Shown: positions 10,634-20,586, counted from the first letter of the stretch. The stretch: DNA of 27,988 nucleotides from Hypsibius dujardini (GCA_001579985.1 LRSR01010212.1:1-27988); one strand, 5' to 3'. Notes: generated by a model not told the origin, from the letters alone. Translations and numbers: made by a program.

Positions 10634-10940
10634 TTATTCGGCCAGAATTGTTTCACCCCTTTTGCGGACCGCGATTTTCTTAAGGCAGATAAAAAAGGTT
10701 TTCTGGTTAACTTTTTTGTCAATCCCGATGAAAGACTTCAAGCCACTCACAAAGATTGGAAAACGCCGGCCCATGTCGGATGCATGGCGTTTGACATTTG
10801 CAATTAAGCCGATGATTGACAATACTTTTTCAAGTACAGTATCAGCATTTCCGTGTGCTTTTGCAGTGTGAAGTGACATGATGCAGATGTCTCTGATACG
10901 CCGGCCAGCAACTACCCCGTCCAGGGTGAAAAATGTATGC
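10634..10940 (-). CDS. hypothetical protein, possible terminal exon
   Basis: I do not recognise this protein. After a good acceptor (TTTTCATTTTCAG, ending at 10941) the frame reads HTFFTLDGVVAGRRIRDICI and on through about 100 residues to ILAE and a TAA stop at 10634-10636. The stretch is basic, moderately hydrophobic, and has balanced composition unlike the AT-rich shadows around it. It enters in phase 2, so an upstream exon is required. A possible one on the same strand lies near 11105-11025 (reading TDVTSYMAWWSLKLYI), but donor and phase are not convincing. It could be the end of a host gene or part of a decayed transposon protein. Confidence 0.35.
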
Positions 10941-11519
10941 CTGAAAATGAAAATTGTTAATTTAAAATGAATGGTTAATTGATTGGCCGTATGAGCGAGA
11001 TCGTCCATAATGGTATGTGTACAAAATCAATTGATCAATAGACGAAGTTGAAATGTACAATTTCAAGGACCACCAAGCCATATAGGAAGTAACATCCGTG
11101 TCTGAAGGAGCAACAAATTTCCGGCATTCTTATATGTTGAGATGTCATGGTTGCAGATTTGTAAGCCTTCATATTCAGCTTAGCAATCAACAATCAACCA
11201 AATTCGACATTAAATATTAACCCAACGGTTGTTACGTTGTCTTACATTATTCTTTAATGCTTACGTCTTTGTCGGTAGATTCATCATCACACATCTGATC
11301 ATCACCGTTGTATCGGTACTGAAATCGTCTGTTGATTCGTGATCACATGAATGATTCAAAATGGTTGCGTTATCTTCACCCTGCTGATTTACAGCAGATC
11401 TTCCACCACAATGACCAGGGCTGATATCCATTTCTTGTTCACGTCTGCCTTGAGCGAGGCAAGCTCGTTTCAACAACCAAGCAGGCGCATTTTTTTTACA
11501 TTGTGCGAATCGAAAGATT

Positions 11520-11711
11520 TCAGAAACAAAAATTGGATAAATATCTCGAGAAATAGTCTACACACTTCGGTTGACCCATCACACACGTGATGGTCATTAT
11601 CATTTGTCCAACATGATTATTACGTAATACGTAGTCTAACATTAGCGAATCGCTTTTACGGCCACGCGTAATTGTGGTTGTATATGTAGTGGTTGATGGA
11701 ATAGCACTCAT
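11520..11711 (-). CDS. possible first exon of a hypothetical minus-strand gene
   Basis: Starts MSAIPSTTTYTTTITRGRKS and stays open for 63 codons. A TATA-type box lies 145-152 bp upstream (11863-11856). Downstream, an acceptor-like ACGATTTCAG near 11302 opens an acidic stretch reading YNGDDQMCDDESTDKD followed by a GTAAGC donor-like word. These pieces lie on the same strand as the exon at 10634-10940 and could belong to one gene, but I could not join them in consistent phase. No family is recognised. Confidence 0.25.
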   Translation of the reverse strand: MSAIPSTTTYTTTITRGRKSDSLMLDYVLRNNHVGQMIMTITCVMGQPKCVDYFSRYLSNFCF

Positions 11712-11855
11712 CGGACGCGGACAGAGATTCCAGAAAAGATGGGAAAATTAACAACTAACATACTATTACGGACAATCACTATTACTACTACTAATACTAC
11801 TGTACTGTGCTACATCTAAACGGTCCTACCGTACTGAAACTTAGCAGCAGCAACC

Positions 11856-11863
11856 TTATATAG
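11856..11863 (-). promoter_or_regulatory. TATA-type box, minus strand
   Basis: CTATATAA read on the minus strand, followed about 145 bases later by the ATG at 11711. It supports a transcription unit running leftward here. Confidence 0.35.
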
Positions 11864-11892
11864 TCGCACAACACGAGAAACCAAAGTATATA

Positions 11893-12026
11893 CAGTATAA
11901 GTCCTCATATTTTGCGTACGTCACAGGTGCGTTCCTATTCCATGCCTTGTCTCGGAACACTTTCGTTATGAGGCAAACGTGTTTAAACAGGCCTGTGACG
12001 TACGCAAAATATGAGGACTTATACTG
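11893..12026. mobile_element. Tc1/mariner-type MITE with near-perfect TIRs
   Basis: The ends read CAGTATAAGTCCTCATATTT on both strands, and identity continues to a 35-base perfect inverted repeat on each side (38 bases if the flanking ATA is included). TA dinucleotides at 11891-11892 and 12027-12028 give the TA duplication typical of Tc1/mariner, and CAGT is a typical terminus. The element is 134 bp with a ~64-bp core and no coding capacity. The perfect arms imply a recent insertion. Confidence 0.8.
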
Positions 12027-12567
12027 TATGTAGTATATGCAAATAGGGAGAGAACCAGATTGACCAGGGGCGGTTCAACCACGAAGAACCAATAGGAACA
12101 AGAGAACATTCATACACATGAGTACAAAATAGTTAACTAGACTAAAAGAGAGCGTTTCTTGACCATAGCAGTCGTATTGTAGATGATACTGCGCCGGTGG
12201 CGCGGAAGAGCATCTCCACTTCCGGTGGTCACTGCAAGCTAATTAGGAAGGCAATACCTGAACAAAAGCAAATGTGTGTTTGTGTTTGTGCAACGGCAGT
12301 GCCCACGGCAATGCCCGCGACAGCTCCCTCCGACGGAGATACAATTTGAAAATTCCTGAAGGATTTCTCAACATGTTGAAAGAATCCCAAGAGATGGCTT
12401 GTACGTACAGTAAATATCAATTTTTGCTTGTGTAATTTGTCTTCACAGAATTTTTCAAATCATCTTTGTTTACTGTTCTGATATTTTTCAGTGTGGTAAG
12501 TGTATAAGTACGCGGATGGGTGTCTTCATCCTTTCTCGCTCGTCCAGCTCACACCGAAGAACATTAA

Positions 12568-12764
12568 GCCGCAGTTTTCTATGCTGAAAAGCTATTAAAG
12601 GAAGAACGTGCTGGAAGTAAGGATGCAGATCCGCTTCCGGTGGAAGGCCAAACAAAACAAATGCGAGGCCTTCGTGAAAGGAATTGACGCTAGTTGAGAA
12701 AACTAGAAGCTAGTAAGGAGAAAATGAGCGAGCTGTTCGATAAGTTCTAGGCTGAGCGGAAAAA
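12568..12764 (+). pseudogene. decayed exon encoding a charged coiled coil
   Basis: In one frame the stretch reads AVFYAEKLLKEERAGSKDAD and then, after a short gap, QTKQMRGLRERN, LRKLEASKEKMSELFDKF and AERKK, ending at a strong donor-like GTAAGT. Three stop codons interrupt it (near 12688, 12694 and 12748), the last turning a likely KFxAERKK into KF-stop. The Glu/Lys/Leu heptad-like composition looks like a former coiled coil. The parent gene is not recognised, and no other exon is convincing nearby. Confidence 0.45.
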
Positions 12765-13872
12765 GTAAGTAAGACGTTGATTGCAGAGATGATGCTTGAA
12801 CGATTGATTGAGTAGCTTTACCGCCTGAAGACTATGAAAAAAATATTTTCAAACGTGTTGCTTCCAAATCAAACTTTTTTTTCAAGTATAAAAAGTACAA
12901 TTAAAAACGAAAAAATTTCTTAATATATATATCTACATTTTTACAACATTTTTTATACAAAATTGCATGAAATATTAGACGATAGAAATAACTTATATCC
13001 TCTTAAGTTTGAATTTTCATCGTTTGTAATCTGTCGTGATAAGCAGTCACTTACAAGGTTCAGGAACGCTAGCCGACACGCCAATCTGCTTGATTTTTTT
13101 GTTCGAAGATAATAAACTAAATATGCCCATTTTAGAAATATGTTTTGTCGGAAACCTGGAGGCGAGTTTTTAACGATCATGGAGTTTTAGCAAAACAATC
13201 TGCGCAATCTTGGCTTTATTGCCATGATCTGGTGCGGCAGTTTTCTCTTGATCAAGAATCAAAAATTTAGTTGAGTTTTAGCTTAATTAGATGAATCGGA
13301 TTTGTAGCCTGAGAAATGTACAAGGGGGGGGGGGGAGGGGTTACACTGCTATGAAAATCAAAGTGACGGTTTGACGTAGTTATTGATTAGCATAAGCGTG
13401 AGCTGGCAACTGGGTGATTTGTTTAGTACTGTAGGTAAGAATAGAGTATGAAATGCTAAGCATAAAAAGCCTTCAGTAGAGTCAGCGGGTGCTTTCGGAG
13501 GCTCATTTCGCCTGCCAGGGAAGTCGGTGCAAGTAAAATCTAGAAACGACAACATTACAGCAAGACAAACTTTGCAAGCTTAATTTTCATGTCCAATGCT
13601 TCCCGTTTAGTTGATCAGTTATCGTTTATGACCGGCTTTGGTCCTCCAAAAGGCAACACTACCAATTGGACAGGCTTCAGAATGTTGTCGGATTAAATAC
13701 TAAAAAAACAACCTGTGTCTATCATGGAGCATATCGTAATTTTCCTGAAATGCTACTGATACGTTAATGGATGGCTACATTATAGTCACGGGAATGAGTT
13801 TGTCGTTCGAAGTATTTCGTATTTACCTGTATTTGAATTTAAACAGCAGTGTAATATTATTAATTTTTCCAG
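12765..13872. other. intergenic with a G12 tract; no gene recognised
   Basis: AT-rich sequence. A run of twelve G followed by A and four G lies at 13324-13340 and could fold as a G-quadruplex. I looked here for the missing TM1-TM5 exon of receptor B and found no trace. Confidence 0.55.
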
Positions 13873-14268
13873 CGATGCCAAAAGTTTTATTTATCGCCTT
13901 CCGAAGCTTTATTTATCGCCTTCCGAAGCTTTTACGCGAACCGCCTTTGTTGGGTTGTCCAATGGACATGTAACAAGTTACTCCTGGAGTTATCCATGAA
14001 AGGCAACCGAACACGCGGAGGAAGCACAGACGAGATTACACGCGCGGCTTTTCTGATGTTAACCTTGTTGACGATCTGCTGGACGCCTAATAACATCTAC
14101 TACATCATATCGTTGACGCGACTGATTGAGTACGACACCTTCTACCAGGTTCAAACGATCCTATTCATCGCCCAGACAGCTATGGATCCGTTGAATTTTA
14201 CGCTTGCCCTTGCTAACTTGCGGGTTGCTCCCTGTCGGATCTTTCGCTTTAGATCCGCGTTATCTTAA
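13873..14268 (+). pseudogene. receptor B: orphan last exon of a class A GPCR
   Basis: After an acceptor TTTTTCCAG the exon opens with CG ATG CCA AAA, matching the start of receptor A exon 3 (CG ATA CCG AAG) in place and phase. The frame meets a stop at 13971-13973; the receptor frame resumes, shifted, from about 13996. It then reads LMLTLLTICWTPNNIYYIIS, IEYDTFYQVQTILFIAQTAM and DPLNFTLALANLR with a short tail ending FRSALS. TM6 lacks four residues that A, C and D have between LLT and ICWTP, which alone should shorten the helix by about one turn. LALANLR shows descent from an A-like gene rather than a C/D-like one. The TM1-TM5 exon is missing. Asp at 7.49 and Phe at 7.53 are kept. Clearly a dead duplicate. 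Confidence 0.8.
13886..13929. repeat. 22-bp tandem duplication inside receptor B
   Basis: The unit TTTATTTATCGCCTTCCGAAGC (described by its ends TTTATTTATC and CTTCCGAAGC) is present twice in direct succession, identical. Because 22 is not a multiple of three it shifts the frame, and it may be the lesion that put the two halves of this exon out of register. Confidence 0.75.
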
Positions 14269-14582
14269 CGTCCGGATTGTATGAATCGATCGTGTCCTCT
14301 TGTGTTTCGGGTTAGAGTATTTCTAGATTATTGCAACAATTTGTTTTCAGCATCAAGTGAAAGAACGTGCTCAAAATTATAAAGGGGCACTCAAACAAAA
14401 CCACTGAAAATTATCGATTATTTATTATCCGGCCGAAAGCTCGCAATGGTAACTCCTTGACACCAGGGGGTCCTCACAATGGAGTCGTGATGGAAGAATA
14501 ATGTTTAAGTTTGTTACGCGCTCACGCGCCCGATCCAGTTTCGAACGTATGACAAATCAACTCCATATTCTATTAGCCTATT

Positions 14583-15111
14583 TTGCGTGCTGCACATTTT
14601 ACCGCTTCAATCAGGAGCTCGTTTAGGCTCCTTACAGGTCGGAACCAGGACCCGTAACGGTGGGGCCAGAAGGTGGGCAAAGGGGTAAAATGCATTTTTT
14701 CCAAGATCGAACACAAAATTCGGCTACTTGTCTCTGATCATTTTGAAACTTAAGGGGTGTGGGGTTTGATTTCCAATGGTCCCCCCCCCCGGGGTCCCCC
14801 CCTGGGGTTTTAACACGATTTAAAAAAGGTCAGTTTCGTTCAAATTTGAGGTTTGTTGAGTCCAATATAAGCTCCCTATTGATAAATACAAACGGGAGAT
14901 TTAAAAAATGTAGGAACTGTTCAGTTTTGATGAAAAACAGATGGTTTTGAACACGTTTGGAAATCCCGGGGCCCTCGGAAATCAGACCCCACACCCCTGA
15001 ACAAATTACCCATTTGTTCACCCCCTGGCCTCAGAATAAGGGGTCCTGGTTCGGACTTGTAAGGACCCTAAACAAGCTCCTGATTGAAGCGGTAAAATGT
15101 GCAGCACGCAA
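14583..15111. mobile_element. long-TIR element with TATT duplication, upstream of receptor C
   Basis: Both ends read TTGCGTGCTGCACATTTTAC on their own strand, and the arms match for roughly 200 bp with modest divergence (shared words TTCAATCAGGAGC, GGAACCAGGACC, GGGGTGTGGGGT). TATT stands at 14579-14582 and again at 15112-15115. The middle carries runs of C (14781-14790) and C7. It has no transposase. It ends 223 bp before the TATA box proposed for receptor C, so it now forms the distal 5' flank of that gene. Confidence 0.78.
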
Positions 15112-15116
15112 TATTC

Positions 15117-15154
15117 CCGATGTTCCATGCCAACCCCGATGTTCCATGTCAACC
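15117..15154. repeat. 19-bp tandem duplication
   Basis: CCGATGTTCCATGCCAACC is followed directly by the same unit with one change, then a broken third start. It lies just outside the right end of the long-TIR element. Confidence 0.7.
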
Positions 15155-15333
15155 CCGATGATCTTGATTATGTCATCAGGTGCTACATGTTCCTGGTTGA
15201 CTAGCATGTCGTGGAGGAAGGCGGTATGTCTTCGTGCTGTGCAGCACCCATCCCCTCCAGAGCACGTCTCGGCCTTTCTTGCGATAATTTCGTCACTTTT
15301 ATATAGATCGAAGGAGTATCAGCCGCAATCCTC

Positions 15334-15340
15334 TATAAAT
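15334..15340 (+). promoter_or_regulatory. TATA box of receptor C
   Basis: TATAAAT lies 153 bp before the ATG of receptor C. Transcription would start near 15365. Confidence 0.4.
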
Positions 15341-15346
15341 ATACTT

Positions 15347-15358
15347 CAGGACTGTATG
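15347..15358 (+). promoter_or_regulatory. CAGGACTGTATG motif upstream of receptor C
   Basis: Exact copy of the 12-mer found before receptor A (4551-4562), here 140 bp before the ATG and just after the TATA box. Confidence 0.35.
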
Positions 15359-15486
15359 AATAACCCTTTAACTAGAAGCATTTGTAATCTCTAACCCCGA
15401 TTCAAACCGTGCAAAGTGCATACACTTCATCAGTGTCCGCTGACAACTCTGGGGTTATTGTCAACCAGCTCTTCCATAGTCAAACC

Positions 15487-16846
15487 ATGAACGTATCCGT
15501 GTCAAGTAACGGAACGCTGAATCTCACCATAGCAGCAGCTGAATGGACAGTCCTGCCCGTGTTCTCCCTGTTTGTTTTCATCACGGCTTTCTTAGGTAAT
15601 GGCCTCCTCATGGTCACTTTCATCCGCGAGCGTTCCCTTCGCACCCCGTTCAACGTCTACATCATCAACCTCCTCGCCGCCAACCTCGCAGTCGTGATCT
15701 TTCAGTATCCCATGGACATCGTCACCAACCTTCATTCCGCGTGGCTTCTCGGCAACGGTGCCTGTAACCTGTACCTTTACGCCAACTCCGTCTTCGGAGC
15801 GTGCATCTGCAACTCGCATATGCTGATCGCCATCAACCGGATGTGGGCCGTCTCCTTCCCTCTTTCCTACCGGACTCACCATTCGAGACGGACCGCTGTT
15901 TGTCTGTGTCTGGGGGTGTGGGTATACGTGCACGTTGGCGTGGGACCGCCGGTCATCATTGACGCCCTGTACTTTCGACTTCCGATAGAAACGAACGGTT
16001 GCATGATCAATGCACCGGAACAACAGGCTTGGGAGATTGTCATTGAAGTGATCTACTGGCTGCCGCAGATCGTCATGCTGGCGACCTTTCCCATCACGTG
16101 GTGCGCAAAGCGATCTCAGCGGAAACGAGTTCATGGCACTGCTGGTAGTATGGCGGCGGGTGCAACCCAGGTGCAGCCAGAGGAGGAATTTGACGGGACA
16201 AAAGCCGGTAAGTGCATGTACATGAACGATGACCTACTGACTGTTCTTTAATCTTACGCATTCATTAAGAAAAGTAGAGCAAGAATTGAAAGACTTCACC
16301 TGATACTAGCCCACTCCGTCCCGCCCCACCCGGCCTGACTGTCGGCGTCTGCCGAAGATCACGGACTTTACAAAAGCTGCCCCCATTATTTTCTTATGCA
16401 TAAACAAATTCCTTCATCTCATTTTGAAACAATTTAAAAGAGCTTCTTTTCTAGGAAGTATACAGATCCAAATGCAATCGGGTTCCAACTTCACCGTTAT
16501 GCGGTCACAGCAACCCAGCATTGAAGCAAATAGCATCGTGGCCCAGCCGGTCACCCAGCCGGTCACCACACACGTGAACGTAGCAGCACGATCTAAACGT
16601 GGCAACTCCCATGGGTTTCTAGTGTTGGCGCTGCTGACCGTCAGCGTGTGCATCTGCTGGACGCCCAACAACGTCTTCTACACCATCTCGTTCATCTACG
16701 TCATCGACGACCCTGTGTTCTACGATATTCAAACCGTCTTGTTCATCCTTCAGACAGCTATTGATCCGATCATTTTTACGCTGGCCCTGTCGAGTGTGAG
16801 GGCGGGACTTTTGCGCTTGTTCCGGTGCCAGGCGCCAGCACGATAA
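15487..16846 (+). CDS. rhodopsin-like (class A) GPCR, receptor C, two exons
   Basis: Exons 15487-16207 and 16455-16846 give 370 residues. The frame is open upstream, but Met at 15487 aligns with the start of receptor D and of the relic at 18936. N-terminus: NVS, NGT and NLT glycosylation sites. TM1 FLGNGLL (N1.50); TM2 LLAANLAVV (N2.50); TM3 Cys in GNGAC, Asn at 3.32, INRMW at 3.48-3.52; ICL2 FPLSYR as in many amine and peptide receptors; TM4 GVW; ECL2 Cys in NGCM; TM5 WLPQIV; TM6 CICWTP; TM7 AIDPIIF (D7.49, F7.53); tail RLFRCQAPAR. The intron (247 bp, GTAAGT...CTAG) is phase 1 in ICL3, as in A and D. Intact and the most compact member, with TATA box and AATAAA in place. Ligand unknown; Asn at 3.32 argues against a classical amine. 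Confidence 0.92.
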
Positions 16847-16858
16847 CTCTTGTGACCA

Positions 16859-16921
16859 CTCTCTCCATATCCACCCATGATTTCTTCAGAACCACAGCGA
16901 GCACGCCGGATGTGGAGAGAG
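16859..16921 (+). other. possible hairpin in the receptor C 3' UTR
   Basis: CTCTCTCCATATCC (16859-16872) can pair with GGATGTGGAGAGAG (16908-16921) with one wobble-type mismatch, leaving a 35-base loop. It lies between the stop and the AATAAA signal. Confidence 0.4.
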
Positions 16922-16972
16922 AAAAGAATTCAGAATCTCAAATGAAAGCTAGCGGTGCATATAATAAAATAT

Positions 16973-16978
16973 TAATTC
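16973..16978 (+). terminator. polyadenylation signal of receptor C
   Basis: AATAAA 127 bases after the stop of receptor C. Confidence 0.55.
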
Positions 16979-17970
16979 ATTTATTTCAGTTCAATTCAAG
17001 CGTCGTGCCGAATTTAATGTTCACGAGAAAGTACAGCGCGCATGCCGAAGCAGTACTGTACTGTTCTCATTAATGATCACCGTTGTCCTAGCAGGAAGCC
17101 AAGGGGAAGCTCGTTCTAAATTAAAATCGGTTCCTCTAAGTGGAAACCTCATGTGCTGGGTCGAAAATTGAAATTACTAAAAACAAAGAGGCATAAACAT
17201 TAAAGCAGATATTTTAATGCACCCATTTGTTGGCATGTGTGTGTGTGTGCCTTCTGTAAGGTCAGGGAAGGGCACAGCTCCGCCCATGCCTTCCCTTTCG
17301 CCGTTTTATACTTTCGGCTTTCTCACACTGAAGCTCGAATTCACCCCAAATCGGCTGAAACAAGTGAAAGTCATGACACTAGAGGGAAAAAAAGGAAGAT
17401 TGATGTAAAAAGCGTGCAATGTTTTAGGGAAGACACGCGGTTACTAACAAGTTTACGTTTGGCACGCATTTTCAGAGACGAAAACATAGAGCATTATGTC
17501 AGTAAGACGAATCACATTTCCCCCCCCCCCCTCCCGCAAATAGGCTGATACTTCTAAAATTCGAAAAAAGGAATTGGAAATTAATTAAGCTGTTTCACTT
17601 GTGATATCATGAATTCTTTTCGACTAACGGGCGATGATGGAATTGCCTACACAATTTTATTTCGAATACCCAAAAGGAGATGGAGCTTTTCACGTCGGAC
17701 GAGCTAGATATACAGCAGGCGAATCGGAACAATTTTCTAATATATTTTGGAACTTTAGTTTTTTCAATTTTCAAAGTTTTCCTAATTTTGAAGTTTTAGT
17801 TTCCGTGTTTTCACTTTTCGTTAAATTGGATTTTCGTAGTTTTCCCGTGTTGGTTTTTTCGTAATTTTCATGTAGGCCATATACGGTGGTGCAATGAATA
17901 TGCTTCTGAAATTTCCTTTTCTTAAACCGACCCGCTTCTTTTATCCGAAAGAACAGCGGTTATCTCACTA
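16979..17970. other. intergenic; C12 tract; no gene recognised
   Basis: A run of twelve C lies at 17520-17531 and a short GT repeat near 17235-17250. Open frames near 17217-17548 and 17634-17864 overlap in different frames or are AT-driven and show no family features. Confidence 0.55.
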
Positions 17971-18480
17971 ACAAGGGAATTGCACCACTCTCGAAGGTGA
18001 AATCTTGCACATCTGTTAATTTTGCAGTGTGTGTCTACGTTATGTGATGCTGTTCCCATCGAGAAAAAAAAATAAAAACCTGTGAAAACAATTTTCTAAA
18101 AATAAAATGTACTACGTGGTGGTACATAGATGGCGCTGCCAATGTTACCGTATACCGCCTCAGTTGATTGCTACATTGCTACATTGCTACATTGATTGCT
18201 ACATGTGTCGGTTTTACTACTAACTGCATAATCCTTGTCAACGACAGAAACGAACCAATAACGACTGTAGCCGAATAAATCAATCAACTGACACGGCATA
18301 CGGTAACATTAACAGCGCCATCTATCTACCACCAGCTAGCACATTTTTATTTTTAGAAAATTGTTTTCACACGTTTTTATTTTTTTTCTTGATGGAAATG
18401 GCATCACATAATGTGGACGCACAATACAAAATTAACGGATGTGCAAGATTTCACCTTCGAGAGTGGTGGAATTCCCTTGT
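17971..18480. mobile_element. long-TIR element, family II, copy 2
   Basis: Both ends read ACAAGGGAATT and then CCACCACTCTCGAAGG (left arm with a G for the first C), and the arms match for about 195 bp through GTGAAATCTTGCACATC, TGTGATGC, and GGCGCTG words near 18131 and (complement) near 18315. The unpaired centre carries a GCTACATT short tandem array (about 18166-18204). The element is 510 bp and non-coding. It shares terminus and inner words with the element at 9075-9949, but the two are well diverged. Confidence 0.78.
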
Positions 18481-18935
18481 AAGAACTCCACGTCGTTGGT
18501 ACGCTGCAAAGAAGAGCTCTTCTATTATGTTTTTTTAAGCCCTAATCTTCTTAGTTTTAACGAATAACATGAAGTATCTCTGCTCCCCCCTCCCCCACCT
18601 AGACACTAATTGCCTACATAATTCAATCCCTCTGAGTGGTTGCAGACAGGTCGATGGGTGACCTTCAGCCACTTAAAAGTGAGCAAAACAAGGAGTATTA
18701 GTGCTTTTGAAGTAGCAGAATAATCGATTAGACTGACGTTCATCTAATTAATCTGGTATATGTAAATACCGATGGAAACCACGCCTTAATTCGACTTTAA
18801 CAATCTCAACTTATCAGACTAAGCATTCCGTGCAATCCCAACACCTTTTGAGTCATGGAATCATACTGACTGTGTCCTTTTCAAATCGAACTTACTTTTC
18901 TGCGCGCCCATTCATCCAGTTCCCATGTCCAAGTC
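18481..18935. other. intergenic, no gene recognised
   Basis: No convincing exon or repeat. The 60 bases before the receptor relic may be its old 5' flank, since CAAGTCATGAACGTGTCC resembles CAAACCATGAACGTATCC of receptor C. Confidence 0.5.
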
Positions 18936-19013
18936 ATGAACGTGTCCATGTCTGGCGGAACGCTTAATATCACTATTGCAGAGGCTCAAACGGAGGCCCT
19001 GGCCCTAGGATGA
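18936..19013 (+). pseudogene. N-terminal relic of a receptor C-like GPCR
   Basis: Reads MNVSMSGGTLNITIAEAQTE and then ALALG before a TGA. Receptor C begins MNVSVSSNGTLNLTIAAAEW, so the first 17 residues match almost one for one, including glycosylation sites NVS and NIT. The match ends exactly where TM1 should begin (the conserved Trp is gone) and no transmembrane segment follows. It is the stub of a lost duplicate lying between C and D. Confidence 0.75.
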
Positions 19014-19216
19014 AGGGTTCTTGTCCCGACTTCGCGCTAATTATTGCATTATTTGAAACCCGTCATTAATCTCCCTGATTTTGGAGATTATCATGACGCA
19101 CGCACCCACCCCCCGCTCCCCTCGCACCGGGATGTTCTGGTCTCATTAAATTGCCAGCATCACATTTGAAGGTCAAGGGCAAGCCGGCTTTTGTTTGTGT
19201 TGAATATTCAAGTCAA

Positions 19217-19845
19217 ATTGCCGAACATGTAAGCGAGGAACAATTGTTTTCAGATTCTTAAATGTTTTTTCACAGTAGTTTTGGTTTGCAAACTTCTGCT
19301 TTTTTGTGTTTTTCTTTCGAAATACGTCACGTGACGTTATTAGGTTTCTATCCCAATTGAACATTCTTTTGAAAATTTTATCACACGAATTTTAACTGAT
19401 TAAATAAATTTTGGACTTTTTGAATAGATATTCAGATTTTTAACACCCAAAACTCATTTTTATATTTTACTTTGTGTCGCGAGATAGAAATTAAAAGAAA
19501 TCTTTGCAAATTGCTCATTTTGGGATGGGATGAACTTGGGTTTTTTAACTTTGCTCTCTAAATAGACACGGTTGACACAAACGCTGTAGTTTAGGCGTAA
19601 AAAATCTGTAAACTTATCGAAACTGTCCAAAACGCAGTAAATCGAACGAAATTCGCTTATTAAAATGTTCAAAGAATGTCCAAATGGGAGAAGAGGACCT
19701 GGTGACGTCATGTGACTTTTTTTGACAAAACTAGAAAAGGCAAAAAATTGCAAATTGACTATGATTTGATAGAAGATCGTGAGTGGATTTGCTGGTCTGT
19801 ATCTGTGTTCCCAATACGCCGTACATACTTCGTTCAGCGCAAGTA
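19217..19845 (-). mobile_element. TIR element, family III, copy 1 (degenerate, reverse orientation)
   Basis: Read on the minus strand, it matches the element in the intron of receptor D (25230-25694) over several blocks: GCCTTTTCTA, GTCACCAGGTCCTCTTCT, TTCATCCCATCCCAAAATGA and the end block around TTGAATATTCAACAC. The terminal words GCCGAACATGTAAGCGAGG (near 19220) and ACTTCGTTCAGCGCAAG (near 19830) are worn versions of the clean ends of copy 2. A minus-strand open stretch of 130 codons inside it has no relative in the other copy, so it is probably accidental. Confidence 0.6.
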
Positions 19846-20586
19846 GATACAAGTACTACAATCAGTCTCAAGAAAAACGCCGGTCACGTGACTTTTGCAG
19901 TTCAAACTGGCCGAAAACTTCGCCCTAAATTGCACCGCTTCTGACGACCAATCAGAACATGCAGTGTATACGTCATGCATAATTATACATTATATTTCGA
20001 ATCGAACGCGAGCAAGCAAGCAATAAAAATGTAAAATAACAGGAATAAAAATTTGAACAATTCAAACAATGAGAAAAAACAACTTCGGAACCGGGAAATT
20101 TAAACATCGGACTTTTGAAAAACAGAGTTAATAACTAGAATTTAAAACGTTAAATCTCAATACACCGATCGAAACCGGAATCCTGCATTAATTTATCAAT
20201 CCGTGCAGGCATGGAGTCCTACAGTATGAACTGCCATTGCTGCTTCAGGAGGAATTCGCCTTCCGTTGATCATTTCGAAAAACAACTTTTACCAAATCAA
20301 GCCAATCAAGAGCGGTAGCAACGGCAGAAAAAAGCACCGTCATGAACAGCTGCAAAAACAGCTGATTAGAATTCGAATTCGGCTACTTTGGGCAGTTTCC
20401 CTACGGTTAAGTCATCAGTTGTTGCAGTCCTATAGACAAGTAAATTGCTATTTGTTTTTGGAGATCGCGAGATAAGCCAATGTTTGGTGGGCCAGTTGGT
20501 TCAATTACCGGCGTCTCGTAATATCGAAAACATTCTATTGGCACAATTGTCGCACCACATTTCTTTCTATACGCAGAAAGTCTATG
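19846..20586. other. intergenic, no gene recognised
   Basis: Contains CACGTGAC-type words shared with 19330, possibly an outer part of the neighbouring element. Short frames near 20266-20475 show nothing recognisable. Confidence 0.5.

Noticed and set aside
14957-15394. Plus-strand open frame of 145 codons just before receptor C
   Set aside because: It begins inside the arm of the long-TIR element and crosses a tandem duplication and the TATA box; accidental.
15592-16134. Minus-strand open frame opposite receptor C exon 1 (and 24031-24636 opposite D)
   Set aside because: Both are shadows of the receptor exons; their similarity to each other only reflects the sense-strand duplication.
19460-19852. 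Minus-strand open frame of 130 codons
   Set aside because: It lies within a degenerate transposon copy, and the sister copy does not preserve the reading frame.
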